64,000 nucleotides of DNA from Proteus sp. FME41. GTDB taxonomy: Bacteria; Pseudomonadota; Gammaproteobacteria; Enterobacterales; Enterobacteriaceae. The notes under the pieces were generated by a model, which was not told the DNA's origin, made no database searches, and saw nothing but the letters and a program-made list of their open reading frames with translations. The position numbers and the translations under genes were made by a program. Each line of letters begins with the position of its first letter. The first letter of the stretch is position 1. The stretch lies in assembly GCF_014897315.1 (NCBI RefSeq), contig NZ_JABUYL010000002.1, positions 186,001 through 250,000 on the forward strand, given 5' to 3'. Below, piece after piece: positions 26,981-37,852 of this stretch.

Positions 26981-27089
26981 ACTAACATATTATTTAATAA
27001 TGATTTTTTGTGCTGTTATTTTATTTTTTATAAAAATAGCATATTGGATGGTACTTAGTGATCAGGAGGGGCTTAACCCCTCTGATGTC

Positions 27090-27473
27090 TTACGCGGTGT
27101 GAGGCAAAGTGGTGTGAGTTAATGGAGGTAAACCATAAGCCGCTCTTGCACGATCACAAGCTTCATTAGGAATACCGTTTACCCAAGATTGTTGAAACTC
27201 ACGACAAGGAGAAGGGCGTTGTTCGTAGATAGAACAGCTTACACACTCTCCCACTTCACCAATCAATTTGTCACAACGTGGTTTTTTGGCGTTTGTTCCT
27301 TTCATGCAAGAGAGAAAAGGTGTTAATGGTTCTGTTAATTCATCGGGAACCACACCACCTCCACTTACCATTTCAGCCCAATAGAATGAAACTCTAAAAT
27401 AGGCGCAACAAGCACCACAATGCATACAGGGATTATCCTGCATATAAATAAAATCGTTAGAATATTTGCTCAT
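27090..27473 (-). CDS. ykgJ: YkgJ-family cysteine-cluster protein
   Basis: About 127 residues from the ATG at 27473 (MSKYSND); two other in-frame ATGs lie up to 14 codons earlier and no ribosome site is decisive. It has the YkgJ/CxxCxxCC family signature: [21 protein letters not shown], then C in [31 protein letters not shown]. The eight or more cysteines suggest a zinc or iron-sulfur cluster. Function unknown. No close operon partner. Confidence 0.85.
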   Translation of the reverse strand: MSKYSNDFIYMQDNPCMHCGACCAYFRVSFYWAEMVSGGGVVPDELTEPLTPFLSCMKGTNAKKPRCDKLIGEVGECVSCSIYEQRPSPCREFQQSWVNGIPNEACDRARAAYGLPPLTHTTLPHTA

Positions 27474-27855
27474 ACCAGATACCATTTTATCTGACGTTAA
27501 AACAACAAAAGGCACGTTTTAAGGGTGCTGTAGTTTAAGAGAGGCAAAAAAGACAGAGAAACGATGCTTCTCTTAGAACAACCATTATGCGCTGAATAAA
27601 AAATACTTTTCAAGAGGAAAATATCTATTAATGGGATATTTTTATTAAATAGCAGACTATTATTTTGAAAAAAATAATGAGCTAAACTATATGACTTAAT
27701 GAAAAGTAATGATGTTATTGAGTGTTCTGTAAAAACCACACAATAACTACTAGTAAAAATAAGCAGAAGGTTAACTTTACGCTAAATAAAAACCTTATCA
27801 TTTTTGATAAGGCGGCAAAAAGAGGATTTATAATGAGCTTAAAAAACAAGCATGT
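27474..27855. other. Gene-free stretch between ykgJ and the DUF486 gene
   Basis: No credible gene. Short frames on both strands (27497-27739 minus, 27722-27919 plus) lack ribosome sites and family features. Contains the DUF486 terminator at 27784-27812. Confidence 0.5.
27784..27812 (-). terminator. Terminator of the DUF486 gene
   Basis: Minus strand CCTTATCA, loop, TGATAAGG followed by TTTTTATTT. Confidence 0.8.
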
Positions 27856-28200
27856 TCAAAAAGGACCTTTAAAAATAAATAGTGCTCCTGCACCAATTAA
27901 AAGAAAACCAATAAAGTGATTTAATGTGAAATTTTCACCTAAATATGTCACAGAAAAAATAGCGAAAATAGTTAGAGTAATCACTTCTTGTATCGTTTTT
28001 AATTCTGCGGCACTGTAGTAATTATGACCAATTCGATTAGCTGGTACAGCAAAGCAATACTCGACAAAGGCAATCAGCCAACTTAAAAGAATGACAATAA
28101 TAAGGGGTTTATTCCCATATTTCAGATGTCCATACCAAGCAAATGTCATAAAAATATTAGAAATAATAAGCAGAATGATAGGCATAAATTTATAGAACAT
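27856..28200 (-). CDS. DMT-superfamily small membrane protein (DUF486)
   Basis: 114 residues with four predicted transmembrane helices. It matches the DUF486/DMT family: a first helix ending NIFMTFAWYGHLKY, SWLIAFVEYCFAVPANRIG, and QEVITLTIFAIFSVTYLGE. It is distantly related to small multidrug-resistance-type transporters and probably works as a dimer. Substrate unknown. Single gene with a terminator. Confidence 0.85.
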   Translation of the reverse strand: MFYKFMPIILLIISNIFMTFAWYGHLKYGNKPLIIVILLSWLIAFVEYCFAVPANRIGHNYYSAAELKTIQEVITLTIFAIFSVTYLGENFTLNHFIGFLLIGAGALFIFKGPF

Positions 28201-28646
28201 GTTGGCAATACCACCGGTCGTTTTTTAGTCGATAATCACAAATAATAAGGGTATGAGATTACTGCAAAAAAAGGGTGTTTTCTATTGTTATGAGTAAGAA
28301 AAAAACAATACACCTGTTTCTGTGGTGTATTTCTGAGTATGAGAATATTTATTATTTTATCGATAAAAGACAGTAAAAAGTAGCAAATAACTGTTTTTAG
28401 GTTTATTGCTTCAATTATAACTTACTGATCTTATGCTGAAGAGTATTTTTTGAAAGTAATGTGTTAAATGTCTTGAGATTAAATAGTGATAAATAATAAG
28501 TTTTATTTCTAAATATTAGAAATTAATTCTTATTAAATAAGATACGAAATATCTGAAAAAGAGGCTTTCGCACTAATAGAGGTGATATTCATTATTTTAT
28601 ACTTTATGTTTAGTGTTAATTAATTATAAATTTATAAGGAATTAAC
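28201..28646. other. Gene-free AT-rich stretch
   Basis: About 445 bp between divergent genes with no supported feature except the presumed promoters of both neighbours. Confidence 0.5.
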
Positions 28647-29051
28647 GTGAAGATAGGTTTATTTGTCATTTCCTTTAGCTTACTTACCGTCAGTTTTTTT
28701 TCCTCGGCACAAGCGAAATTCGATCCATTAACCAAATGTTATGATGTCACTGCTAACGAACCTAGAACTGCAGTACAAGCTTGTTTACTTGATGAATTAA
28801 AACTTACAGAGCAGCAAATGAATGTTATTTATGACAAAAGTAAGAGTGATCTTGAAGATACAGATTCTGTTGCTGCTAAAAGTGCTGTTGATGCATTAGC
28901 CAGCTCACAAGACTATTTTATTCAATTTAGAAGTGCTGAATGCCAACGTCAATCTGCCTTATTAATGGGCGGTTCTGGTGCAGGAGATGTCTTACTTGCC
29001 TGTGAAATAAAATTAAATCAATGGAGAGCAAAAGCCTTATTAAATAATTGA
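28647..29051 (+). CDS. LprI-domain (DUF1311) secreted protein
   Basis: 134 residues with a signal peptide ending SSAQA. The mature part matches the lysozyme-inhibitor LprI/DUF1311 domain: C (KCYDV), the helical segment CLLDELKLTEQQMNVIYDKS, and FRSAECQRQSAL with a late CEIKL. The four cysteines should form two disulfides in the periplasm. Members include lysozyme inhibitors, but most are uncharacterised, so inhibitory activity is only possible. AAGGAA precedes the GTG/ATG region; the start at 28647 is GTG. Confidence 0.8.
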   Translation: MKIGLFVISFSLLTVSFFSSAQAKFDPLTKCYDVTANEPRTAVQACLLDELKLTEQQMNVIYDKSKSDLEDTDSVAAKSAVDALASSQDYFIQFRSAECQRQSALLMGGSGAGDVLLACEIKLNQWRAKALLNN

Positions 29052-29065
29052 TTAGTAAAATAGAG

Positions 29066-29101
29066 AAAAACCCAAAAGCCATTAACCTATCTTTTGGGTT
29101 T
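29066..29101. terminator. Terminator after the LprI-domain gene
   Basis: AAACCCAAAAG pairs with CTTTTGGGTTT. It may also serve the lut operon arriving from the other side. Confidence 0.8.
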
Positions 29102-29173
29102 GATTTGTAAGTCAATTTATTGACTCTGACGGTAAGTTATTTTGTTATCATTATTACGTTATTTTATATTGAG

Positions 29174-29878
29174 TTAGCAATCTTCAATAATAAGATAAGC
29201 CGCATGAACAGGGCCATGAACCCCCCATACTTTGATGAGTTCAATATCTGCTGTTGAACTTGCACCCCCAATTAAATTGATACAAGACGGCATTCTTACG
29301 CCTTCTTGCGCCATTTTATGTAAACGTTCAGCAATTTGAGCCACACGAGGCAAAATATCGCTTTTACGCAGAATAACAATGGACGTTTCAGGTAATAAAC
29401 TAACCGCTCGTCCTTTTTCGGGCGAAGAAAATAAAACAATCCCACCTGACTCAGTTAAGCCTGCCTCAGCAAATACAATTCCAATTTGAGAGCGTTCAGC
29501 ATGAATAATATTTTCACGCCCCAGTTCCGGATCCCAAATATAGGTTTCGTATTTTTCACTGATCGCTTTTGTCACACCTAGTGCATTTAGGCGATCATCA
29601 CCATTTATTACCACTGAGCCTTTACAATCATAGCTTTCACAGAGATCAATTAAGCTATTGATGAGCTCTTCTGGTTTACTAACAACACATTTCACCATTT
29701 GGGTTTGTGCAAAATCGGTAAATTCTTTGCACAATTCATCTTGATTCAGATTAGCTAAACGTGTTTTAGCTAAATTATTCACTGGAGTTGGTTGTGGTTG
29801 CGGTTTATGCGCAATTGGACGCCCTAATTTTTCAGCAATAGTTTGCAAAAACTCATTACGGTTTTGTTCGTTTAACAT
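29174..29878 (-). CDS. lutC: LutC, lactate utilisation protein C
   Basis: 234 residues from the ATG at 29878 (MLNEQNRNEF), one base after the lutB stop; the frame extends upstream only because it overlaps lutB. It belongs to the LUD domain family (YkgG/LutC) with the signature VFAEAGLTESGGIVLFSSPEKGRAVSLLPETSIVIL near the middle. It forms part of the LutABC iron-sulfur complex that oxidises L-lactate to pyruvate. Last gene of lldP-lutABC. Confidence 0.92.
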   Translation of the reverse strand: MLNEQNRNEFLQTIAEKLGRPIAHKPQPQPTPVNNLAKTRLANLNQDELCKEFTDFAQTQMVKCVVSKPEELINSLIDLCESYDCKGSVVINGDDRLNALGVTKAISEKYETYIWDPELGRENIIHAERSQIGIVFAEAGLTESGGIVLFSSPEKGRAVSLLPETSIVILRKSDILPRVAQIAERLHKMAQEGVRMPSCINLIGGASSTADIELIKVWGVHGPVHAAYLIIEDC

Positions 29879-29879
29879 A

Positions 29880-31301
29880 TTATTTTTTTCCTTCTGCTTT
29901 ATGGCGTTTAAACCAACTACGGAAGCTATAGCCATCCGGTTTAGGGAGATCTCGTGACTCCATCCAATCATTAAGAACACTGATTTTGATTGGTGTAGAA
30001 CCATTTTTGATCATTAACCCCGCCATTTTCGCACCAACATTCATTCCCACTTTCCAAAGTGCAGGGTGTGAATTGAGGTAGTTAAACATACCTGTGACTC
30101 TGCGCTCTGCTTTCGGTGTTAAACCGGTTTCAACCATCACTCGACGATGTTTTAAAATTAACTGAGCTAAAGGAATTTTGACTGGGCAAACCACATTACA
30201 TGCATTACATAATGAACAAGCGTAAGGAAGATCGTGGAAATCTTTATAACCCCCTAGTAGTGGAGAAATGACCGCACCAATTGGACCTGGATAAATTGAA
30301 CCATAAGCATGGCCACCAATATTACGATAAGCAGGGCACGTATTAAGGCAAGCACCACAACGGATACAGCGTAAAATATCTTTAAATTGTGAGCCTAAAA
30401 TTTCAGAACGGCCATTATCTACAATCACCAAATGGAACTCTTCTGGGCCATCGACATTACCTGTTTCACGGGGGCCTGTTACCCAAGTGTTATAACTGGT
30501 TAAACGTGAGCCTACCGCACTACGACATAACATGGTGATTAGCGGGTCAACCTCTTCAAAGGTAGGAGCCACACGTTCCATGCCCATGACAGCAATATGG
30601 GTTTTAGGTAACGTAGTGGTCATTCTGGCGTTACCTTCATTGGTGACCAAGCAAACGGTACCTGTTTCAGCAACCGCAAAGTTACAACCTGTAACGCCAA
30701 TATCAGCAGACAGGAAATCTTGTCTTATGCGTTGTCTAATGAAAAGTGTCATATCTTCAGGCGTTTCACTGCCTTCATAATTGAGTTTTTCATTTAAGAC
30801 TTTACGAATTTGATAACGGTCTTTGTGGATTGCAGGTACAACAATATGTGACGGTGGATCGTTATCTAATTGAAGAATATATTCACCAAGGTCAGTTTCG
30901 ATGATCTCAATACCTTCATTTTGTAAGGCTTTGTTCATCCCTATTTCTTCGGTAACCATTGATTTAGATTTTACGATCTTCTTCGCATTTTTCTTTTTGG
31001 CAACGTCACAGATATAGCGTGAGGCATCTTCTGCCGTTTTAGCAAAATAGACATGACCTCCGTTTTGAATCACTTTTTCAGATAACTGATAAAGATAAGC
31101 ATCTAAATTTTCAAGAACATGGTTACGGATTTGTTCAGCACGATCTCGCCATTCTTCCCAATTACCCAATTCATTAACCATGATTTGGCGGTTGGCCCCA
31201 ATGCGTTCTTGTGCCATGACAACGGCATTACGCATGATGGTGTCTTTCATTTCATGCTCTAAGCGAGGTCTGAAATCGATATCACTGGTTTTGATAGACA
31301 T
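29880..31301 (-). CDS. lutB: LutB, iron-sulfur lactate oxidation subunit
   Basis: 473 residues with AAGGAGG eight bases before the ATG. N-terminal LUD domain (GVTGCNFAVAETGTVCLVTNEGNARM) followed by two ferredoxin-type clusters, CIRCGACLNTCPAY and CSLCNACNVVCPVKIP, matching LutB/YkgF. It carries electrons from L-lactate within the LutABC complex. The start is 12 bases after the lutA stop. Confidence 0.95.
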   Translation of the reverse strand: MSIKTSDIDFRPRLEHEMKDTIMRNAVVMAQERIGANRQIMVNELGNWEEWRDRAEQIRNHVLENLDAYLYQLSEKVIQNGGHVYFAKTAEDASRYICDVAKKKNAKKIVKSKSMVTEEIGMNKALQNEGIEIIETDLGEYILQLDNDPPSHIVVPAIHKDRYQIRKVLNEKLNYEGSETPEDMTLFIRQRIRQDFLSADIGVTGCNFAVAETGTVCLVTNEGNARMTTTLPKTHIAVMGMERVAPTFEEVDPLITMLCRSAVGSRLTSYNTWVTGPRETGNVDGPEEFHLVIVDNGRSEILGSQFKDILRCIRCGACLNTCPAYRNIGGHAYGSIYPGPIGAVISPLLGGYKDFHDLPYACSLCNACNVVCPVKIPLAQLILKHRRVMVETGLTPKAERRVTGMFNYLNSHPALWKVGMNVGAKMAGLMIKNGSTPIKISVLNDWMESRDLPKPDGYSFRSWFKRHKAEGKK

Positions 31302-31313
31302 AAGCAGGCCTCC

Positions 31314-32033
31314 TTATTGGCTCATTAAAACTTGTGCGATATGCAACACTTTTACAGGACGCTTTTCACGACTGAGGCGACCTTGTATGTTAATTAAGCA
31401 GCTTGTATCTGCACCAATGACATAATCAGGACTCACATCCATAATGTGTTTTACTTTTTCAGTTACCATTTCGCCTGAAATTTCAGACATCTTCACCGAA
31501 AATGTTCCACCAAAACCACAGCACGTTTCTGAGTTAGCAAAAGGTAACATTTCAAGGCCTTCAACATGCTTTAACAGTGTTAAAGGCTCACTAACAACAC
31601 CCAGTTTTCTGGTTAAACTGCATGATGGGTGATAAACCGCTTTACCTGGAAGGCGAGCACCAACATCAACAACACCTAAGGTGTTAACAATAAAACTCGT
31701 TAAATCAATAAGGCGGTTTGCGACACCTTGTGCTCGCAATGCCCATTGTGGTTCATCAGCAAGATAAGTTGGATAGCCCTTAATCGCATAAGTACAAGAG
31801 CCAGCAGGTGAAATAATGGGGTAGTCATTCACTTCCAATGTTTCAATTAACGATTTCATGGCCGGTTTTGCATTATTGACATAACCGCTATTTAGCGCAG
31901 GCTGACCACAGCAACCTTGACGCTCTTGAAATAGCACTTCGCAACCTAATTTCTCAAGTAACAAGACGGTGTCTCGAGCTGAATCTGCTTTCAGCACATC
32001 ACCAAGACAGGTCGCATAAAAATTAACTTTCAT
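31314..32033 (-). CDS. lutA: LutA, cysteine-rich lactate oxidation subunit
   Basis: 239 residues from the ATG at 32033, which has GGAG eight bases upstream; an ATG 12 codons earlier is unsupported. Two CCG domains of the heterodisulfide-reductase/GlpC type are visible: CLGD...ERQGCCGQPALNSG and YHPSCSLTRKLG...SETCCGFGGTFSVK. LutA/YkgE is the first subunit of the LutABC L-lactate dehydrogenase complex. It lies 120 bp after lldP. Confidence 0.94.
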   Translation of the reverse strand: MKVNFYATCLGDVLKADSARDTVLLLEKLGCEVLFQERQGCCGQPALNSGYVNNAKPAMKSLIETLEVNDYPIISPAGSCTYAIKGYPTYLADEPQWALRAQGVANRLIDLTSFIVNTLGVVDVGARLPGKAVYHPSCSLTRKLGVVSEPLTLLKHVEGLEMLPFANSETCCGFGGTFSVKMSEISGEMVTEKVKHIMDVSPDYVIGADTSCLINIQGRLSREKRPVKVLHIAQVLMSQ

Positions 32034-32153
32034 TAATCGAACTCCAAAACATCGCTCAGATGTTGTCATTTTTACTAAAGATAAAATTCTTTTTATTGCT
32101 TCGTTATAAGAGGAAAAGAGAATGGAATAGGCTCACTCCCTTTTCCTGATTAA

Positions 32154-33680
32154 TTAGTTCATTAGGTGATAAATAATGCCGATCTTCGCCCCAAGAATAA
32201 CGATATAGGCGATACAGTATTTTAAAGTTTCACGCATAATGGCACTGCTTTGACCATCCATTTTTGTCGCTGAAACAGCAATGGCGATACTTTGAGGTGA
32301 GATCATCTTACCGCCCGTTGCACCTGAGGTATTGGCGGCAGCCAGAATAAAGGGATCAATATTCAGTTTAGCAGCAGCACTGGTTTGTAACTTACCAAAC
32401 AGCACGTTGGAGTTAGTGTCACTGCCGGTTACAAATGTTCCTAATGCGCCGATAACAGGGGCAATAAAGATAAATCCTGCACCTGTAAAATCGACTAAGG
32501 TTTCAGCAATACTGCCAATCATGCCACTGAAATCCATAACCGTTGCCATTGCCACAATGGCAGTGATAGCAATAATAGAGTTTTTGAGTTGGATAGTGGT
32601 TTTAACAAGTACAGAGATAAGTGTTGAAACACTGGCCCCTTGAATGGTACCACCCACAAAGCTAGCGAGAATAATCAATACACCCGGAGTGCTTAACCAA
32701 GCAATAGTTTGATATTCCGTTTGTGTTTCACTTAAGATAAATGGAATTTTAGTTGAAATTGCGCCAGCCATACTTTGGATAGCGGGAAAAAGTGGAGAGC
32801 ACGCTAAAATAAAGATAAAAGTGAATAAATAAATAGAACTTGCTACTAACAGTTCTTTACTAGTATGTTTTTTAATGGCTTTTTTCTTATCGCTGCTATT
32901 TTTCATGCGTTTAGCAAGGAAAATAACCACAATTAAGCTAACTAAGCTACCTGCAAACGCGGGTAATTCAGCACCTAGATTAGCCGCAACAATATATTGA
33001 GGGATCAGTGTACTGATACCACACATTAACGTAATAAATCCGACACCCTTAATGGCTTTAATTCCGCCACCAGCAATGGCGACAATAACGAAAGGTAACA
33101 GAATATTGAATAATCCCAACTGAATAATAATGGTTTTACTCAACACTAATACATCAAGCCCCGTATTTTGCGCCAAAATAGAAACTGGGATACCCACTGC
33201 ACCAAAAGCAGTAGGAACAGTGTTGGCAACTAAAGAGGCAACAGCGGCTTTAAAAGGATCAAATCCAAGCGCAATCAAAATACCAATAGGAATGGCAACC
33301 GCAGTGCCATAACCCGCAACCGCTTCAAGAAAGCCACCAAAGCACCATGAAATAAGCAGAACTTGCACTCGCTTATCATCGCTTATTCCAGCAAGTACAT
33401 CTTTAAGTACCTCCATGCCACCTGTTTTTAACATTAGGTTATAGCTATAAATGGCAGCAAGGATCACGATAATGATAGGCCACAACCCTTTTATTGCGCC
33501 ATAAAGTACAGAGACTGACGTAAATTGAAGGGTGTTGTTCCAATGAAAAATAGCAAGTACGACCGTTATAACTAAAGAAACAAGTACGGCATGGTGAACG
33601 GCTGATTTCATTTTTAAGATCATAAAAATCAAAACGGCTAAAGGCACAATACCTAATAAGAAAGATAGATAGTCTGACAT
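32154..33680 (-). CDS. lldP: L-lactate permease
   Basis: 508 residues with about 13 transmembrane segments of the lactate permease family. Characteristic stretches: SWCFGGFLEAVAGYGTAVAIP, NTVPTAFGAVGIPV, GALGTFVTGSDTNSNVLFGKLQ, and ANTSGATGGKMISPQSIAIA. It is somewhat shorter than E. coli LldP. It imports L-lactate with protons and feeds the LutABC complex encoded downstream. No regulator gene (LldR/LutR) is adjacent. Confidence 0.93.
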   Translation of the reverse strand: MSDYLSFLLGIVPLAVLIFMILKMKSAVHHAVLVSLVITVVLAIFHWNNTLQFTSVSVLYGAIKGLWPIIIVILAAIYSYNLMLKTGGMEVLKDVLAGISDDKRVQVLLISWCFGGFLEAVAGYGTAVAIPIGILIALGFDPFKAAVASLVANTVPTAFGAVGIPVSILAQNTGLDVLVLSKTIIIQLGLFNILLPFVIVAIAGGGIKAIKGVGFITLMCGISTLIPQYIVAANLGAELPAFAGSLVSLIVVIFLAKRMKNSSDKKKAIKKHTSKELLVASSIYLFTFIFILACSPLFPAIQSMAGAISTKIPFILSETQTEYQTIAWLSTPGVLIILASFVGGTIQGASVSTLISVLVKTTIQLKNSIIAITAIVAMATVMDFSGMIGSIAETLVDFTGAGFIFIAPVIGALGTFVTGSDTNSNVLFGKLQTSAAAKLNIDPFILAAANTSGATGGKMISPQSIAIAVSATKMDGQSSAIMRETLKYCIAYIVILGAKIGIIYHLMN

Positions 33681-35428
33681 GATTATTTTTATCCTTAAGT
33701 TTGCAATTTTTATCGTTTATAACTGCGTTGGCAAACCTATAAATTGGTCATTATATAATTGTGTAGGGTACTAGGTTTTATTAATGCTCTACTTTGCTGA
33801 AACGATAAATCATAAATAAAAAAAGATAGTTACTAACCTAAACAATGAGAGGTATCATTACTTAGGAAATTGTCAGGTTAGATTCGTTGGCTATTGTAGG
33901 GAATATTTATTGAGATGTAATAGAATAAAATCAATTGTGTGACAAATATAAAAAAATTCCTTTTTTCTCATTATTTGCTTGTTAATTGTTGTGTTTTTTG
34001 ATGTTCATCAATGTAATTGATTTATGAATGTTGTTGTTAAATTGGTTTTTGCTGAAAAAAAGAGCAACATTAATGGTTTTAGTCATATAATAAAAAAGTG
34101 AATATAAGCATTAAATATCATTTTCTATGGTTAAGGTTACTATAATTGGCATGATGATATATAAAATAAATTAATGTATTTTCTTTGCGATTATTTTTTC
34201 GGTAAATAGAATAAAATCTCTATTTTATTTATTTCTTATTTATATTTTATTTTTTATTTAATTATTTTTAAATTGTTTTAATTTTATTGTTTATAAGTTT
34301 TATGTTTTATTTGTCATTATTTTTATCTCAATGTGATTATATTATGTGGTGTTTTTTTTATATTTATTTTTATTTAATTATTTTTTGTCTTTTTTATTAT
34401 TTGTTAGTTTGTTTTTTTAATGTTGTCTTTATTTATTTTTTGTTTTTTATTTTTTATTTATATTTGAAGAGGCTATTTTACTGAATTTTATTTTAATTAT
34501 TGTTTTGTTTTATTTTATTTAATAATTTTCAATTATACTTATTTTATATTTTTATATTAAATGTTTAAATAAAATTCAATGTGAATTTATCATCAATGAT
34601 TAACTTCTTCTTGGTGCTTACGTCGCGTAATAACTCGGTTTTATCGTTTATTTATTTGTAATACAAATCAAAAAGATAACAAAGAGTTGGTGATGAAAAT
34701 AAATAATAAATGAGAATGCTTCTTTTTAAAGATACTAAGGTGATGACATACTTTTAGTGATCTTAATCATATAGACAAAAATGTATAATTTTATTTTTTT
34801 ATAACAAAAATAGGGAATGTATTTATTTTTAATAATAGAAAATACTTTATTAAATCAATTTTTTATTGTTTTTGTATGTCTAAATAGTTTCTTTAAGGAA
34901 AAGAGAAAAAATGAAATATTTTTGAGGTTGATCGGTTCGTTTTTTGAGTAGGTATAAATTTCGCTTTGGTAATTGTCATACAAATATTTAAGGTAAAAAA
35001 AGACGACTGAAAATGAATGTACAGATAATCGGTGTGGTTTTAACTACGTAATAATCTTTAACGAGATATTTTCTTTTAGGGAAAGCAACGGTTACTTCTT
35101 TTCTTTCTTTTTCGTTATCAGCCTTTGTTTCACAATTAATGATCTTGTTGTAGATAATTAATTATGGGTATATTAATAGTGAAAAGATTATTTTCATCAT
35201 CAAATGACCCCGTTTTGATAACAAAAATTAGCGATTATGTTAGCGATGTTTTAGGATTTAACATTTGAGGTTGTACTTTTTTTCTAAAATCAAGTCAGTG
35301 TTATGAATGTTTTGTCTAATATTGAGATAATTGTATGTATTTTATTTTTGATATTATTACACACAAAAAAAGAGAGCAAATTGTGAACTTGATCTCTTTT
35401 TATTTATCTCTGATTCGGTACTAATCGG
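33681..35428. other. 1.75-kb gene-free, extremely T-skewed region
   Basis: No supported gene. At 34261-34500, by hand count, about two thirds of bases on the plus strand are T and only about 3% are C. A 65-residue frame (34287-34484) rich in Phe, Tyr and Leu is a by-product of this composition. The right end holds the terminator of the MFS gene; the left end must contain the lldP promoter. Confidence 0.6.
35364..35402 (-). terminator. Terminator of the MFS gene
   Basis: Minus strand AAAAGAGA...TCTCTTTTTTT, an imperfect stem with a long T tail. Confidence 0.65.
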
Positions 35429-36589
35429 CTAGGCTAGGCATTTTTCGGGGTCTCTTTTCATTTTAAATTGAGAGAAAACCAGTAATAAACCAATAATACC
35501 AACTAAAGCTGCACTTAAAGGCACTATGTTATAGCTATATTTTAAAGCGATCCCTCCAATAACGGCACCAATGGCATTACCTAAATTAAACGCACCGATA
35601 TTAACTGAAGAGACCAAACCGGGTGCATCATGTGCTATTTGCATTGTTTTTATTTGTAAGGGGGGAACAAGCGCAAAACTTGCTACACTCCAAATAAATA
35701 AAGTGACCACGGTTAACGTTAAATTACTTGAAACTAAGGGTAAAATAACCATAGATAAAATCAGTAATACAAAAAATATCACTAATGTTTTGTCTATTCC
35801 ATTTGCTGATAGCTTACCCCCTAAGTAATTACCTACTGTAAATCCTAATCCAATCACAACAAGTAACATGGCAACATCATTTTCGTTGACATGGACGATG
35901 TGAATTAAAAAAGGTGCAATATAAGTATACAGAGCAAAAAGTGCTGATGCGCCAAACACTGTAGTCAGCAAGGCTAAAACAACGGGTAAACGAGTGAGTA
36001 CTTTTAACTCATATTTGATATTGGGCTTATTTCCTTTAGGGATAGCAGGCAGGAGCATTAATAACCCAATTAATGTAACAACACCTAATCCTGAAATAAG
36101 AATAAATGCTAAACGCCAACCATAAAGCTGACCAACCCAAGTAATCAAAGGCACACCGATTAAATTTGAAAGTGTTAAGCCCATAAACATCGCCGCAACA
36201 GCTGCCGCTTGTTTCTGTTTTTCAACTAAGCTTGCCGCGACCACAGAGCCGATACCAAAAAATGCACCGTGATTAAGACTTGTTATTAGTCTTGCTACCA
36301 TTAGTCCCCAATAACTGTCTGCTTGTGAAGCGAATAAATTACCTGCAATAAAGAGCAATAACAGGAAGACTAAAGCCTGACGTTTAGTTAATCGGCCTAA
36401 ACCTAATGTCATAATTGGCGCACCAATCATTACACCTATGGCATAACCTGTAATTAATCCACCGGCTGTTGTGATTGAAATATCTAACCCTGCAGCAATA
36501 TTGGGGAGTAACCCCATTGGTGTAAATTCAGTTGCGCCGATCGCAAAAGCCCCAGTAGCAAGTGCTAATAAGGGAAGAAATGTTTTCAT
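35429..36589 (-). CDS. MFS drug/sugar efflux transporter (AraJ/YdhP-like)
   Basis: 386 residues from the ATG at 36589 (MKTFLPLLALATGAFAIGATEF); a frame opening 31 codons earlier adds an extra hydrophobic stretch and lacks a ribosome site. Twelve transmembrane segments. The ATEFTPMGLLPNIA start, GRLTKRQALV motif A region and LITSLNHGAFFGIGSVVA identify the DHA1 AraJ/YdhP/sugar-efflux group. It probably exports small hydrophilic compounds; substrate unknown. It is divergent from a LysR regulator gene, which probably controls it. Confidence 0.88.
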   Translation of the reverse strand: MKTFLPLLALATGAFAIGATEFTPMGLLPNIAAGLDISITTAGGLITGYAIGVMIGAPIMTLGLGRLTKRQALVFLLLLFIAGNLFASQADSYWGLMVARLITSLNHGAFFGIGSVVAASLVEKQKQAAAVAAMFMGLTLSNLIGVPLITWVGQLYGWRLAFILISGLGVVTLIGLLMLLPAIPKGNKPNIKYELKVLTRLPVVLALLTTVFGASALFALYTYIAPFLIHIVHVNENDVAMLLVVIGLGFTVGNYLGGKLSANGIDKTLVIFFVLLILSMVILPLVSSNLTLTVVTLFIWSVASFALVPPLQIKTMQIAHDAPGLVSSVNIGAFNLGNAIGAVIGGIALKYSYNIVPLSAALVGIIGLLLVFSQFKMKRDPEKCLA

Positions 36590-36852
36590 CGTGATCCCTA
36601 ACAAGAAGAGCCATAGGCTCAAAAATAAATATGCTGAGAGTGTAATTAGATAATTAAGAGCAATAAATAAGGTAAAAAACAATAAACTATTGCGTTAATA
36701 GCAATAGTTTATTGTGGTGTTTTATGTTAGTTCGCTGATTTTAAATGAAATAGTCTTTTTATCAGAATAAAAGAAAGAGATTTATATTCCTGTGATCCCC
36801 GTTTATTATCTAAACTATCTGAGATGAAGATCTGTATTGTAGGATTTGAAAA

Positions 36853-37752
36853 ATGAAAGCAACCTCTGAAGAGGCCCGAATATTTATTGAAGTTGTCGAA
36901 CATAAAAGTTTTACAAAAGCAGCCGATAAATTAAATCTTGCCAACTCTGCTGTAAGCCGAACAGTCAAAAAATTAGAAGATAAACTGGGTGTTAATTTGC
37001 TTAATAGAACGACTCGCCAAATTAGCCTTACGGCAGAAGGCGAATTGTACTTTCAAAGAATGAAAGTTATTTTGCAAGAGATGCAGGCAATTGAAAATGA
37101 ATTACATGGCGCACAAAATTCACCTAAAGGCCTATTGCGTATTGATGCGGCAACTCCTGTTGTTTTGCACCTTTTGATCCCTTTTATCTCTATTTTTCGC
37201 CAACAATATCCCAATATTATTCTTTCATTGGTTTCTTCTGAAACCTTTGTCAATTTAATTGAGCGTAAAGTGGATGTTGCGATACGTGTAGGACAATTAA
37301 CGGATTCAAGTTTACGTGCTCGCCCTTTATTTAATAGTTATCGCAAAATTGTTGCCTCTCCTGCTTATATAAAACGTTACGGTAAACCTCATTCTGTTGA
37401 AGATCTGTCTCATCATACCTGCTTAACGTTTACAGAGCCGGCTACATTAAATACTTGGCCTTTAGAGGTTGAGAAAGGAACATTACTGAATGTTATTGAA
37501 GGAATATCATCAAATAGCGGAGAAACATTAAGACGGCTCTGTGTTAATGGTGAGGGAATAGCCTGTTTATCTGATTTTATGCTAAATAAGGATATTCAAG
37601 AGGGTAATTTAATTGAATTATTTGAGGATAAATTACAGCCCGTATCATGGCCATTTCACGTAGTTTATTATAGTGATAGGGTAGTTAGTCAACGCATTAG
37701 AGTTTTTATTGATAGCTTAACGCAGTATTTATCTGCAACGTTAAAGCTATAA
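36853..37752 (+). CDS. LysR-family transcriptional regulator
   Basis: 299 residues. N-terminal winged helix-turn-helix ([53 protein letters not shown]), then a substrate-binding domain with [20 protein letters not shown]. It falls in the large LysR subgroup that controls divergently transcribed transporters. The 263-bp spacer to the MFS gene should contain its T-N11-A operator. The effector cannot be named. Confidence 0.9.
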   Translation: MKATSEEARIFIEVVEHKSFTKAADKLNLANSAVSRTVKKLEDKLGVNLLNRTTRQISLTAEGELYFQRMKVILQEMQAIENELHGAQNSPKGLLRIDAATPVVLHLLIPFISIFRQQYPNIILSLVSSETFVNLIERKVDVAIRVGQLTDSSLRARPLFNSYRKIVASPAYIKRYGKPHSVEDLSHHTCLTFTEPATLNTWPLEVEKGTLLNVIEGISSNSGETLRRLCVNGEGIACLSDFMLNKDIQEGNLIELFEDKLQPVSWPFHVVYYSDRVVSQRIRVFIDSLTQYLSATLKL

Positions 37753-37852
37753 ACAAGATAATCTTGACGTTTATTGTAAAGGGTATAACGCAGTATTTAA
37801 ATGAAGACTTATCGCGACAGCAATGTAGGGCACGATAGAATAATACTGATTT

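Noticed and set aside
34287-34484. 65-residue hydrophobic ORF
   Set aside because: A product of the T-rich composition; Phe/Tyr/Leu only, no ribosome site.
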